DNA of 64,000 nt from Caballeronia telluris (GTDB lineage: Bacteria > Pseudomonadota > Gammaproteobacteria > Burkholderiales > Burkholderiaceae), in the NCBI RefSeq assembly GCF_001544495.1, contig NZ_FCNZ02000012.1, positions 1 to 64,000 on the forward strand. Reading direction: 5' to 3'. Position 1 is the first letter of the stretch, and each line of letters begins with the position of its first letter. The notes beneath the pieces were generated by a model that worked only from the letters and a program-made list of their open reading frames with translations, did not search any database and was not told where the DNA came from. The translations under genes were made by a program, and so were the position numbers. Shown here one piece after another: positions 1 through 7,606 of this stretch.

Positions 1-270
1 GACCAGCCGTACCGAGCCGTCCGGCAAGCGCACTCGCGGCACCCGCACTTCCAGATAGCACTCGTGTTGGAAAAAATTAAGGTGGCGCAGCCGCTTGATT
101 TGCGTGTCATGCGCAGGGTGCTCGCCGGCGAGCCCGGGGTAGGCGAATCGGCTGCCGGCAACAAAGTCCACGGCAATCGTGAGCTGCCGTTTGGCAGTAT
201 CAAAGTCGACACCTTGCACATACCACGGGGCCTTGATTCCCAAGGCGGCTTCAAAGAGTTGATTCGTCAT
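1..270 (-). CDS. ISL3-family transposase, N-terminal part (runs off the left edge)
   Basis: The 90 visible residues begin MTNQLFEAALGI and continue with a tryptophan-containing stretch, a VDF-VAGSRFAYPG segment and a conserved HLNFFQHECYL block. This is the N-terminal zinc-finger-side region typical of ISL3 transposases, which move DNA by a DDE mechanism; the catalytic part lies outside the window. The start ATG is at 270, with only a weak GACGAAGCG purine stretch before it. A perfect 14-bp inverted repeat ends 12 nt upstream of the start. I could not identify a terminal inverted repeat of the element, so its right end is not defined. Family assignment is from recall of ISL3 N-termini; intactness is unknown. 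Confidence 0.8.
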   Translation of the reverse strand, partial: MTNQLFEAALGIKAPWYVQGVDFDTAKRQLTIAVDFVAGSRFAYPGLAGEHPAHDTQIKRLRHLNFFQHECYLEVRVPRVRLPDGSVRLV

Positions 271-281
271 CGCTTCGTCCC

Positions 282-320
282 GCATGGCTGGTTGCAGCAT
301 TCTGCCGCAACCAGCCATGC
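282..320. repeat. Perfect 14-bp inverted repeat upstream of the transposase start
   Basis: GCATGGCTGGTTGC (282-295) and its exact reverse complement (307-320) flank an 11-nt loop. On the minus strand the hairpin ends 12 nt before the transposase ATG and has no following T-run. It could hinder ribosome access to transposase mRNA made by outside transcription, as in some other IS elements, or act as a binding dyad. The structure is seen; the role is inferred. Confidence 0.75.
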
Positions 321-366
321 CCCAGCTTATCGATTCAAGGCGCCCCAAGGGTGCGCTGCGCCGGGC

Positions 367-711
367 TCACGCCCGCCCTTGACTCGCTAGACCACCCACT
401 CGGAATTCAAAAGAGGCCTTTTTCTCTGGCGTCCGTTCCGCTTCAGGTCTAACGCGCTTGCGAAGCCTATCTTCTTCCTCGCAAAGCGCAGGGAAGTCGA
501 TGCCGTAGACCATGGCCTGGCCAACGGCTTTGCAAAGATGATTTTTGAACATGCGGCCAAGCGCTGCGTCAGGTATTTCGAGCAGGGTTTCGGCGACTCT
601 CGGGTCAAATAGGATGGCCGCAACGACGGCCCGATGAATGAGATGCTCCAGCCAATCTTCATCGAGCGCTGTTTTGTTGTCCGTACTACCTGTCGACTTC
701 GCCATTCTCAT
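367..711 (-). CDS. Hypothetical protein, 114 aa
   Basis: I do not recognise this protein. It opens MRMAKSTGSTDNK, then has a mainly helical, acidic middle (a DEDWLEHLIHRAVVAAIL stretch) and a charged C-terminus rich in Arg, Glu and Lys. No signal peptide or membrane segment is visible. An AGG lies about 8 nt before the ATG at 711, and a second in-frame ATG follows at 705. It lies between an IS fragment and other orphan genes, which suggests accessory DNA. Its last residues lie next to the leader of the ISL3 element, so its C-terminus may have been altered by that insertion. Confidence 0.5.
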   Translation of the reverse strand: MRMAKSTGSTDNKTALDEDWLEHLIHRAVVAAILFDPRVAETLLEIPDAALGRMFKNHLCKAVGQAMVYGIDFPALCEEEDRLRKRVRPEAERTPEKKASFEFRVGGLASQGRA

Positions 712-843
712 TGTCTTACCTAAGTGGCCAATTCCTACTCCGCGCGGAATCGATGAAGCTTATGGCGCCGAAAAGGCTTGCGCAGCAACTGACGCGCCGA
801 GACCAGTTTCATCTCTCACCGTAAGCGCGGTACTGTTAAACGT

Positions 844-1161
844 CTACGCTGACCCCGCAATGAGCAGTTCCGTGACATCGGTAACCGCGCCCTCACAGTT
901 GGCTTGAAACCAGCACTCCCACACGCGTTCAACGTCCCAGAACGTCCCGGGCTTCCCAACAAGTCGATAGGTGTTCCCGTCGCTTGTAAATGCGCGCATC
1001 GCATCGTGGTCAAAGACGCCGACAGCCCAGCTAACGCGCCCTCGATTCACAGGGTCGAAGCCGACAAGATGCATCAAGCCGTCCGATGTCTCAAAGGCTC
1101 TCCAGCGCGATAAAGATATTTCAGCCTCTGGCGGAGACAGGAATTTGGGGCAAAGGGGCAT
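844..1161 (-). CDS. Hypothetical protein, 105 aa
   Basis: The start at 1161 is set by a strong AAGGAGG ribosome site 7 nt upstream; the open frame extends further upstream but without codon use or a ribosome site that supports it. The protein begins MPLCPKFLSPPEAE and has a compact Trp- and Phe-rich body (SRWRAFETSDG, RVSWAVGVFDHDAMRAF, FWDVERVWECWF), compatible with a small alpha/beta protein. No family was recognised and no membrane segment is seen. It is divergent from the XRE regulator at 1498, with about 335 bp between them, so that regulator could control it. Confidence 0.6.
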   Translation of the reverse strand: MPLCPKFLSPPEAEISLSRWRAFETSDGLMHLVGFDPVNRGRVSWAVGVFDHDAMRAFTSDGNTYRLVGKPGTFWDVERVWECWFQANCEGAVTDVTELLIAGSA

Positions 1162-1447
1162 GGAAACCTCCTTGATTGCTCGAGCGCGTCCTTTCGCTGG
1201 CACTGAGGGGGCCGCTGCCCGGTGTCGTCCTTCGTCCAGGCAGGCGTGGGTCAGCAAGGCACCGGCATGACCTGACGACCGACTACACCGACAGTTGCGC
1301 TGGTTAGCGGTCGTCGCACATCGGCTCGCATGTGCAGGCCCCGGACAAATGGCAGGCTCCGACGTTGACTTGGCAAGTCGCCCGGAACACCTTGACGAAC
1401 CAGCAATTTCCGGTATGCGTCGAGTAGACGTCACTACCGTTCCCAAT
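1162..1447. other. Divergent intergenic region between the 105-aa protein and the XRE regulator
   Basis: No coding region with a ribosome site and convincing composition was found here. The promoter of the leftward gene at 1161 must lie in this stretch. Its right end is bounded by the first of the two XRE-gene palindromes. Confidence 0.5.
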
Positions 1448-1464
1448 TCTACGAATTACGTAGA
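1448..1464 (+). promoter_or_regulatory. Candidate operator 1 of the XRE regulator
   Basis: TCTACG-N5-CGTAGA is a perfect dyad. Its half-site is the same as in the dyad centred 33 bp downstream, about three helical turns away, consistent with cooperative binding by the adjacent XRE protein. The dyad is seen; the binding is inferred. Confidence 0.65.
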
Positions 1465-1479
1465 GATTCGACAAGCGAC

Positions 1480-1498
1480 TTCTACGATATTCGTAGAA
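1480..1498 (+). promoter_or_regulatory. Candidate operator 2 of the XRE regulator, overlapping the start codon
   Basis: TTCTACGA-N3-TCGTAGAA is a perfect 19-bp dyad whose last A is the first base of the ATG at 1498. There is no Shine-Dalgarno site between dyad and start, so the mRNA may be leaderless. Occupancy here would block transcription, giving autorepression. Confidence 0.7.
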
Positions 1499-1836
1499 TG
1501 ACCAAACAGCAACCTGCATCCCTTTTCGGGCGTCGGCTTCGAGAAGCGCGACGCTTGGCGGGCATGCCACAAGACAAATTAGGCGTTCAGATTGGACTCG
1601 ATGAGCACACAGCGAGCGCGCGAATCAGCCGCTATGAGACTGGCGTGCATGAGCCGCCCTTCGAAATCGCCGTGAAGCTCGCGGAAGTGCTACGCCTGCC
1701 GGCGGCATACTTCTACTGCGAGGACGAGGACCTCGCGGGAGTGGTGTTGGCTTGGGGGCGACTGCCGAAGCCCGACCGCAGGCATCTGCGGAAGTTGGTT
1801 GAGGCGCAGCTTGAAGAGAGAATCGCCTCGAGATAA
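1498..1836 (+). CDS. XRE-family helix-turn-helix regulator, 112 aa
   Basis: Residues about 9-70 form an XRE/Cro-type HTH: FGRRLREARRLAG, then a QDKLGVQIG recognition region, a SARISRYETG turn and an EIAVKLAEVLRLP helix, the usual layout of this fold. The short C-terminal tail after residue 75 has no recognised domain. Earlier starts would lack the fold, and a later start at 1564 would cut the first helix, so 1498 is chosen although it has no ribosome site. Two identical-half-site palindromes lie directly upstream and suggest autorepression. Such regulators are common in islands and prophages; no partner toxin was recognised next to it. Confidence 0.85.
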   Translation: MTKQQPASLFGRRLREARRLAGMPQDKLGVQIGLDEHTASARISRYETGVHEPPFEIAVKLAEVLRLPAAYFYCEDEDLAGVVLAWGRLPKPDRRHLRKLVEAQLEERIASR

Positions 1837-2497
1837 CCGCGCTTTGAGATACGACCCTTACCCGACCGCAGCATCCTGCTAATCATCCGCCAACGGTCAG
1901 CTCTTGCCTGATGCACCGCAAACTCTTGCTCACGCCCTCCTCGCTTCGCTTTTCTCACCGTCAATGCGTAATGCTCCTCGCGCTCGGCCCAGAAGCAGAA
2001 ATGCGTAACGTCGGCAAAGCTTGAACCATTAGAGACGGAACGCCTCGGTCCGCTGGAAATCCCCGATGAGTTCGCTGACAGTCATTCTAAGGCCGCATTT
2101 TACCTCAGAGACCCGCCCCTCAAGCTGTCCGGTCGGCTACGAGGACGCGTAGCGCGCGACCGCCGCTGTGGTTTGCTGATTCGAAAATTAGCGGCCACGA
2201 CCGTAACAGTCGTGGCCGCGCCGTCCTGCGTCGTATCAATTTGGGTTGTGACCGATAGTTTTTCCGTCGGCACTTTTTGGTTGATGCCCCACTCGCAGTC
2301 GCGCTTCGACATCGGTCAATGCTTACGTTGCTTGCGCCTTTCCGTTTGGCAACGACGTAAATCCCGCTGACATCGTCATTGAAAATTTGTGCATTGCACG
2401 TCGAATTTCGCAGTTCCCGCACACTTTATTGTTCCTGGCAGGGGGCTCTTGCCTCCCCGCACACCTTGTTGTGCGCCGATACCGAAACAAACTCCAT
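1837..2497. other. Long non-coding or decayed region
   Basis: About 660 bp with no gene I can support. Short open frames on the minus strand (for example 2100-2312) lack ribosome sites, and one of them runs through a terminator-like hairpin. Base composition is lower in GC than the chromosomal genes that follow, which fits the right edge of an accessory segment. Confidence 0.5.
2191..2219 (-). terminator. Terminator-like hairpin read on the minus strand
   Basis: GCGGCCACGAC (2191-2201) pairs perfectly with 2209-2219 around a 7-nt loop. Read on the minus strand the stem is followed by TAATTTT. No convincing upstream gene on that strand was found, so what it terminates is unclear. Confidence 0.5.
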
Positions 2498-2533
2498 TTG
2501 ACAAACACTCTTAAGATATATAACTTAAGATAT
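2498..2533 (+). promoter_or_regulatory. Promoter and repeat operator of the nfeR-nfeF operon
   Basis: A TTGACA (2498-2503) is followed by AT-rich DNA containing CTTAAGATAT twice (2510-2519 and 2524-2533). The segment 2511-2528 is also a near-perfect dyad, TTAAG-N8-CTTAA. The repeats overlap the expected -10 region, so the PadR protein encoded just downstream probably represses its own operon here, as E. coli YqjI does. Binding is inferred. Confidence 0.6.
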
Positions 2534-2558
2534 GTTTTACGATACCTGGAGCCAGTCG

Positions 2559-3266
2559 ATGAAAAACCATTTCCCTTTCGGCCGCGGTAAAGACTTCGCG
2601 GCGCACTTCGGCCCTCACTCGCACGTCGGGCGCTGCATCGCGCAGGCAATCGGCCGGCACCGCGGACACGGCGGCGACTTTCCGGGCGGGCCCGGCGGCC
2701 ATGGCGGACGCGGTGGCCGGGGCGGCTTCGGCGGCGATGACGGCATGCCGCGCGCCCGCAAATTCACCTCCGACGACCTGCAACTCCTGCTGCTCGCGCT
2801 GCTCGCCGAGGCGCCGCGTCACGGCTATGAACTCATCAAGGCGCTGGAAGACCGGTCGAACGGCTTTTACGCGCCGAGCCCCGGCATGGTCTATCCCGCG
2901 CTCACGTATTCGGAGGAACTGGGCTACGCAACCGTCGAACTGGAAGGCAACCGCAAGCGCTACGCGCTGTCCGACGCCGGTCGCGAGCATCTCGCCGCAA
3001 ACCGCGAACGCGTGGACCTGATGCTCGCGAAGCTCAAGCATTTCGCCCGCAAGATGGATTCGGTGCGCCGCGCCTTCGCGGGCGAGGAAGCCGACGACGC
3101 CAGCGAAGGCGGCTGGGTGCCCGAACTGACCGCCGCTCGCCGCGCGCTCAAGCGCGCGCTGCTTCTGCGCACGGACGCGCCGCAGGACGAACAGCGGCGC
3201 ATCGCCGCGATCCTCGCGCGCGCCACCGACGAAATCGAACAGGGCGCCGCCCGAGACAAGGAGTAA
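2559..3266 (+). CDS. nfeR: PadR-family metal-responsive repressor, YqjI/NfeR-like
   Basis: This 235-aa protein has a Gly/His/Arg-rich N-terminal extension (residues about 10-65) followed by a PadR winged-helix domain. Diagnostic blocks are LQLLLLALLAEAPRHGYELI, FYAPSPGMVYPAL and KRYALSDAGREHL, with a dimerising helical C-terminus. E. coli YqjI has the same layout: a metal-binding N-terminal tail on a PadR repressor that responds to nickel and iron and controls the ferric reductase gene yqjH. The gene 7 nt downstream here is that reductase, which supports the assignment. The start at 2559 follows GGAG by 7 nt; an ATG at 2532 lies inside the operator repeats and lacks a ribosome site. Only one Cys is present in the tail, unlike the Cys/His-rich E. 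coli tail. Confidence 0.82.
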   Translation: MKNHFPFGRGKDFAAHFGPHSHVGRCIAQAIGRHRGHGGDFPGGPGGHGGRGGRGGFGGDDGMPRARKFTSDDLQLLLLALLAEAPRHGYELIKALEDRSNGFYAPSPGMVYPALTYSEELGYATVELEGNRKRYALSDAGREHLAANRERVDLMLAKLKHFARKMDSVRRAFAGEEADDASEGGWVPELTAARRALKRALLLRTDAPQDEQRRIAAILARATDEIEQGAARDKE

Positions 3267-3273
3267 TCCGCCG

Positions 3274-4107
3274 ATGAACGACACCACCTTGCAAAGCCGC
3301 CCCGATCTGGAAGTCACGCGGGTGCGCCACGCGCTGAAATTCCGCCTTCTGCAGGTGACGCATGTGCAGGCGCTCACGCCGCATCTCACGCGCGTGACGC
3401 TCACGGGCGAAGCGCTCGACGACTTCGTGTCCGCCTCGTTCGACGATCACATCAAGGTCTTCTTTCCCGAGCCGGGCCAGGACAAGCCCGAGGTGCCGGT
3501 CGCGGGTCCGGACGGCCCCGTTTTCGATCCGGACAAACCGCGTCCGGTCGCGCGCGATTTCACGCCGCGCCGCTATGACCGCGAGGCGCGCGAGCTCGAC
3601 ATCGAGTTCGCGTTGCATGAAGCGGGCCCCGCCACGGCGTGGGCCGCGCAGGCGAAGGTCGGGCAGTATCTGGGCGTCGGCGGGCCGCGCGGGTCGTTCG
3701 TGATTCCCGCGCATTTCGACTGGCATCTTTTCGTCGGCGACGAAACCGCTCTGCCCGCCATCGCGCGCCGTCTGGAGGAATTGCCGGCCGGCACGCGCGC
3801 GGCGACCGTGATCGAAGTGGCCGATCCCTCGGCGCGCATCGAATTCGAAACGAAAGCGGATCTCTATGCGGAGTGGCGCTATCGCGAAGACGCCGTTCAT
3901 CCGGACGGCGGCGCCCTGCTGCTCGCGCTGCGGGAAATGTTCCTGCCCGACGGCGACGGTTATGTCTGGGCCGCGGGCGAAGCGACGCTCATGCGCGCCG
4001 TGCGTCGGTTGCTATGCGGGGAACGGGGCATCGACAAGCGCCGGATTCGCGCCTCCGCCTACTGGAAACGCGGCGCGCAGGCGGTGCACGAGACGATCGA
4101 CGAATAA
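3274..4107 (+). CDS. nfeF: Siderophore-interacting protein, NADPH-dependent ferric-chelate reductase (YqjH/NfeF-like)
   Basis: The 277 residues match the siderophore-interacting protein family. An N-terminal FAD-binding barrel carries RVTLTGEALDDF, the FTPRRYD flavin motif and GQYLGVGGPRGSF. A C-terminal NAD(P)-binding lobe carries HLFVGDETALPAI and ends with the typical ASAYWKRG motif. The enzyme reduces ferric siderophore complexes in the cytoplasm to release ferrous iron. It is co-transcribed with the PadR repressor 7 nt upstream, with AAGGAG about 10 nt before the ATG. Repression by that metal-sensing protein is the expected control; no separate Fur box was seen before the operon. Confidence 0.88.
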   Translation: MNDTTLQSRPDLEVTRVRHALKFRLLQVTHVQALTPHLTRVTLTGEALDDFVSASFDDHIKVFFPEPGQDKPEVPVAGPDGPVFDPDKPRPVARDFTPRRYDREARELDIEFALHEAGPATAWAAQAKVGQYLGVGGPRGSFVIPAHFDWHLFVGDETALPAIARRLEELPAGTRAATVIEVADPSARIEFETKADLYAEWRYREDAVHPDGGALLLALREMFLPDGDGYVWAAGEATLMRAVRRLLCGERGIDKRRIRASAYWKRGAQAVHETIDE

Positions 4108-4112
4108 GGCGT

Positions 4113-4492
4113 TCAGAGCGGCACGTCTTCGATCAGATCCGCGCGCACCGCGCGAATCCTGCGATCGACGAAGTAGCCGCCGCCTTCCGTGTAGCGCAGA
4201 TAAAGAGCCCGCAGACCGAACATTCCCACACGCCGCAACGGTTGTACGGAAAATAGCGCGGCGCGATGGGCGCATCGGCGGACCAGTAGTTCGTCTTGCC
4301 GGGCAAGTACTCGGAAAACGTCGGCTCCGGATCGTTCTCCGGCGCGAGCGTACCGATCTCGCGCAACTGCGTTTCGTCGAGCGAAAGCGGCTGGGACTGC
4401 CAGCCGTCGAGCGGCGTCTTCGTGCATCCGCACGGACCGGGCGCCCGCGCTTCCGCGCGCCGCGCGTGGTCGATAAGGGTGGCTGCGTTCAT
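4113..4492 (-). pseudogene. Small conserved protein gene with an apparent 1-nt frameshift
   Basis: The N-terminal part is read from the ATG at 4492: MNAATLIDHARR, CGCTKTPLDGWQ, then NRCGVWECSVCG, with CxxC-type cysteines. After about position 4215 the sensible sequence continues in another frame (LYLRYTEGGGYFVDRRIRA to the stop at 4113). The total of 380 nt is one base short of a multiple of three, so one base appears to be missing near 4205-4215. From recall, Burkholderia relatives carry both halves in one reading frame. Without the repair the frame runs into an unrelated low-quality tail. It could be a true decay mutation or a sequencing error. It lies just downstream of ligK on the same strand; the function is unknown. 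Confidence 0.65.
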
Positions 4493-4554
4493 ATGAGGGA
4501 AGTCGTTAAAGCGAACGGGCCATGATGCGCGTGCGCACCTCGCACGGCAAGTCG

Positions 4555-5223
4555 TCAGCCGTTCATCATCCGGTCGCGCTGCGCGCTCACCCATGAGCGG
4601 TCGAACCGTCCCTCGGCAATCGATGCCAGCGCCGCCGCTTCCTTCGCCGCCTGCCGGCGCGCGCCTTCGATCACCGCGTGCACGTCGGCGGGCGAGATCG
4701 CGAGCACGCCGTCCTCGTCGCCGACGACGATATCGCCCGGATGCACCACCATGCCGCCGACCGTCACCGGGACGTTGATCTCGCCCGGCCCGTGCTTGTA
4801 CGGCCCCCGATGCGTGACGCCGCGCGCGTACACCGGGAAATCGCGCTGGCCGAGCGCGCCGACATCGCGGATCGCGCCGTCGATCACGAGGCCCTGCACG
4901 CCGAGGCTCTCCGCGAAGCTCGCCATGATGTCGCCCATCAGCGCCTGCGTGAGTTCGCCCGCGCCGTCGATCACGAGCACGTCGCCCGGGCGACAGTAGT
5001 CGAATGCGCGATGGATCGCGAGGTTGTCGCCGCCGCGCGTGCGGACCGTGACCGCGGTGCCGGCCATCGGTTTGGGCCGGTGGAACGGCCGCAATCCGGT
5101 CGTTCCGCTCACGCGGGCCAGGTTGTCGCTCAGGAGCGATACCGCGAGTTCGCGCAGGGCGTCGAGCGTCGCCGGGCTCGCCTGGGCAGCCGATTCGTAT
5201 TCACGCCATCCGGCCGGATTCAT
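4555..5223 (-). CDS. ligK: RraA-fold 4-carboxy-4-hydroxy-2-oxoadipate aldolase / oxaloacetate decarboxylase
   Basis: The 222-aa protein has the RraA-like fold of class II HMG/CHA aldolases: a GTAVTVRTRGGDNLAIHRA region, CRPGDVLVIDG, the GLVIDGAIRDVGAL segment with the conserved Arg-Asp pair, and PGDIVVGDEDGV. The family includes LigK and GalC, which split 4-carboxy-4-hydroxy-2-oxoadipate into pyruvate and oxaloacetate at the end of the protocatechuate 4,5-cleavage and gallate pathways. Its ATG overlaps the stop of the LigJ-type gene by ATGA, and AAGGAGCG provides the ribosome site. That coupling to LigJ, which makes its substrate, favours the aldolase over the RNase-E-inhibitor members of the fold. 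Confidence 0.85.
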   Translation of the reverse strand: MNPAGWREYESAAQASPATLDALRELAVSLLSDNLARVSGTTGLRPFHRPKPMAGTAVTVRTRGGDNLAIHRAFDYCRPGDVLVIDGAGELTQALMGDIMASFAESLGVQGLVIDGAIRDVGALGQRDFPVYARGVTHRGPYKHGPGEINVPVTVGGMVVHPGDIVVGDEDGVLAISPADVHAVIEGARRQAAKEAAALASIAEGRFDRSWVSAQRDRMMNG

Positions 5224-6260
5224 GAGGTCGCTCCTTCGGTTGATCGTTGTCGTTCGAGTTGCACGGACAGGCGCCCGTACACCGTGCGGGCGTTGTCCTC
5301 ATAGATGCGTTGCCGGTCCGCCGCGCTCAGCCATTCGATGCCGTCGATATAGCGTCGCGTGTCGTCGTAGTAGTGGCCGGTTTCGGGGTCGATGCCCTGC
5401 ACCGCGCCGATCGTCTCCGAGGCGAACAGGATGTTGTCGACCGGAATCACTTTCGCGAGCAGTTCGGCGCCCGGCTGGTGATAGACGCAGGTATCGAAGA
5501 AGACGTTCTTCAGCAGATACTCGGTGAGAAGCGGCCGCTTCATGTCCTGCGCGAGTCCGCGATAGCGTCCCCAGTGATACGGCACCGCGCCGCCGCCGTG
5601 CGGGATGATGAACTTGAGCGTCGGGAAATCCGCGAACAGGTCCGCCTGGAGCAGTTGCATGAAGGCGGAGGTGTCGCCGTTGATGTAATGCGCGCCGGTC
5701 GCGTGGAAGTTCGGATTGCACGACGACGAAACGTGGATCATCGCCGGCACGTCGAGTTCGACCATCGCTTCGTAGAGCGGATACCACGAGCGGTCGGTCA
5801 GCGGCAGTCCGGACCAATGGCCGCCCGACGGATCGGGATTCAGATTGCAGCCGATGAAGCCCAGTTCCTCCACGCACCGCCGCAATTCGGCGATGCAGTT
5901 CGCGGGAGCGACACCCGGCGCCTGCGGCAACTGGCAGACGCCCACGAAATTGCGCGAAAAAAGCCCGCACACGCGATGCACGAGGTCGTTGCATTCGCTC
6001 GACCAGGCCGCGTTCGCTTCGGCGCCGGCCAGGTGATGGCCCATCCCGGCGGCGCGCGGCGAGAAGATCGTGAGATCGGTGCCGCGCTCGCGCTGGATGC
6101 GAAGCTGCCCGCCTTCAATGCTCTCCCGGATTTCGTCGTCGGAGATGAACGGGCGCGGCGGCGGCGCAACGCCGTCCTTCAGCGCGGCGACCTGCTTCGT
6201 CCGCCAGGCTTCGTGTTGCGGCGGCGAGGTCGTGTAGTGGCCGTGACAATCGATGATCAT
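5220..6260 (-). CDS. ligJ: 4-oxalomesaconate hydratase, LigJ-type amidohydrolase
   Basis: The 346-aa protein starts MIIDCHGHYT with the HxH metal motif of the amidohydrolase superfamily. It carries blocks I recall from LigJ of Sphingobium SYK-6: LGFIGCNLNPDPSGGHW, LDVPAMIHVSSSCNP, FIIPHGGGAVPYHWGR, NVFFDTCVYHQPG and a late NILFASE acid. LigJ hydrates 4-oxalomesaconate to 4-carboxy-4-hydroxy-2-oxoadipate in the cytoplasm. It sits 23 nt after the MFS transporter and overlaps the aldolase gene, so the three are one operon. The ring-cleavage dioxygenase that makes its precursor is not in the window. Confidence 0.88.
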   Translation of the reverse strand: MIIDCHGHYTTSPPQHEAWRTKQVAALKDGVAPPPRPFISDDEIRESIEGGQLRIQRERGTDLTIFSPRAAGMGHHLAGAEANAAWSSECNDLVHRVCGLFSRNFVGVCQLPQAPGVAPANCIAELRRCVEELGFIGCNLNPDPSGGHWSGLPLTDRSWYPLYEAMVELDVPAMIHVSSSCNPNFHATGAHYINGDTSAFMQLLQADLFADFPTLKFIIPHGGGAVPYHWGRYRGLAQDMKRPLLTEYLLKNVFFDTCVYHQPGAELLAKVIPVDNILFASETIGAVQGIDPETGHYYDDTRRYIDGIEWLSAADRQRIYEDNARTVYGRLSVQLERQRSTEGATS

Positions 6261-6283
6261 ATGTTCAGTCCCAGTGCGTGTTC

Positions 6284-7606
6284 TCAGGTGTGCGTGGCCG
6301 GATCGGCGGCGGGCAGTGCGGCGGTTTCATCGTCGGCGGGTTTGACGCGCATCACGAGCGCGATCACCGTCGCCACGACGAGGAATGCCGCGATGGTCAG
6401 CAGCGCAAGCTTGAAGTTGCCCGTCGCGCTGCGCACGAGGCCGATGCTCCACGGCCCGACGAGTCCGCCGAACTGCGCGATCGTGTTGATGAGCGCGATG
6501 GTCGCCGCGCCCGCCGCGCCGGTCCGAAACGACGAAGCGAGGCTCCAGAAGAGCGGATTGCCCGCGTAGATGAAGAGTCCCGTCACGCACAGCAGTGCAT
6601 AGGCGATCACGGGATTCGGCGCATACGCGCTGCCCGCGATCGCGATGGCGCTCATGCCGTAGACGAAGGCGAGATGCTTCTTGCGATCGCCGGTGCGGTC
6701 GGAGCTGCGGCTGATGATGAACGTGCCGAGCACGCCGAGAAGCGGCGGCGCCGCCGAAAGAAAGCCGACCTCGATGTTGCTCAGTTGGCCGAGACTCTTG
6801 ACGATCTGCGGCAGCCACAAGAAGAGGCCGTAGATGCCGACCAGCGCGCAGCCGAAAAGACACGCGAGGCTCCACACGCGGACATCGCCCGCGACGCGCA
6901 TCAGCGGGAAATGCTTGTCGCCGCCGACTGCCACGCGCTCGGCCGCGAGCGTCGATTCGAGCCATTGCTTTTCGTCGGCGGCGAGCCAGTCGGCGTCGGC
7001 GGGGCGCTCCGTCATGATGCGCAGCGTGAGGAGGCCGAGCAGCATCGCCGGGACGCCCTCGAGGATGAACATCCATTGCCATCCTTGCAGGCCGAGTATG
7101 CCGTTCGCATACGTCATCAGCGCGGTCGAGATCGGACCGCCGAGCACCGCCGAAAACGAGCCCGCGATGATGTAGCCGCCGACCGCGCGCGCCCGGTAGC
7201 GCACGGGAAACCACTTCGTCAGGTAGACCGCGACGCCCGGCAGGAAGCCCGCTTCCATCACGCCGAGCAGAAAGCGCAGAACGTAGAAGCTCTTGTCGTC
7301 GAAGACGAAGGCGGTCGCGGCCGCCACCGCGCCCCACGTGAGCAAAATGCGTGCGATCCAGCGACGCGCGCCCACGCGATGCAGCAGCAGGTTGCTCGGC
7401 ACTTCGAGCAGCATGTAGCCGACAAAGAAGATGCTGCCCGCAAAGCCGAACACGGCGGGGCTGAAGCCGAGCGCCTTGTTCATGTCGAGCGCCGCGAAGC
7501 CGATGTTGATCCGGTCGAGGTAATTGAAGAACATCATCGCGAAGAGCAAGGGCATGAGCCGCCCGTACACCTTTCGCATAGTCGCTGCTTCGTTGAAAGA
7601 GGTCAT
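6284..7606 (-). CDS. MFS transporter, ACS (anion:cation symporter) type, probably for an aromatic acid
   Basis: The 440 residues give about 12 membrane segments. The N-terminus shows the family's NYLDRINIGFAALDM motif, with MEAGFLPGVAVYLTKWFP in helix 4-5 and a long central loop (residues about 200-230). This is the anion:cation symporter branch, which takes up tartrate, phthalate and hydroxy-aromatic acids with protons. AGGAGACGGC precedes the ATG. It heads the ligJ-ligK operon and lies downstream of a LysR gene, so it most likely imports the aromatic substrate or an intermediate of this pathway. The exact substrate cannot be read from sequence. Confidence 0.85.
   Translation of the reverse strand: MTSFNEAATMRKVYGRLMPLLFAMMFFNYLDRINIGFAALDMNKALGFSPAVFGFAGSIFFVGYMLLEVPSNLLLHRVGARRWIARILLTWGAVAAATAFVFDDKSFYVLRFLLGVMEAGFLPGVAVYLTKWFPVRYRARAVGGYIIAGSFSAVLGGPISTALMTYANGILGLQGWQWMFILEGVPAMLLGLLTLRIMTERPADADWLAADEKQWLESTLAAERVAVGGDKHFPLMRVAGDVRVWSLACLFGCALVGIYGLFLWLPQIVKSLGQLSNIEVGFLSAAPPLLGVLGTFIISRSSDRTGDRKKHLAFVYGMSAIAIAGSAYAPNPVIAYALLCVTGLFIYAGNPLFWSLASSFRTGAAGAATIALINTIAQFGGLVGPWSIGLVRSATGNFKLALLTIAAFLVVATVIALVMRVKPADDETAALPAADPATHT

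Noticed and set aside
2100-2422. Minus-strand open frames in the region after the XRE gene
   Set aside because: No ribosome sites, odd composition, and a terminator-like hairpin lies inside them; I treat the region as non-coding or decayed.
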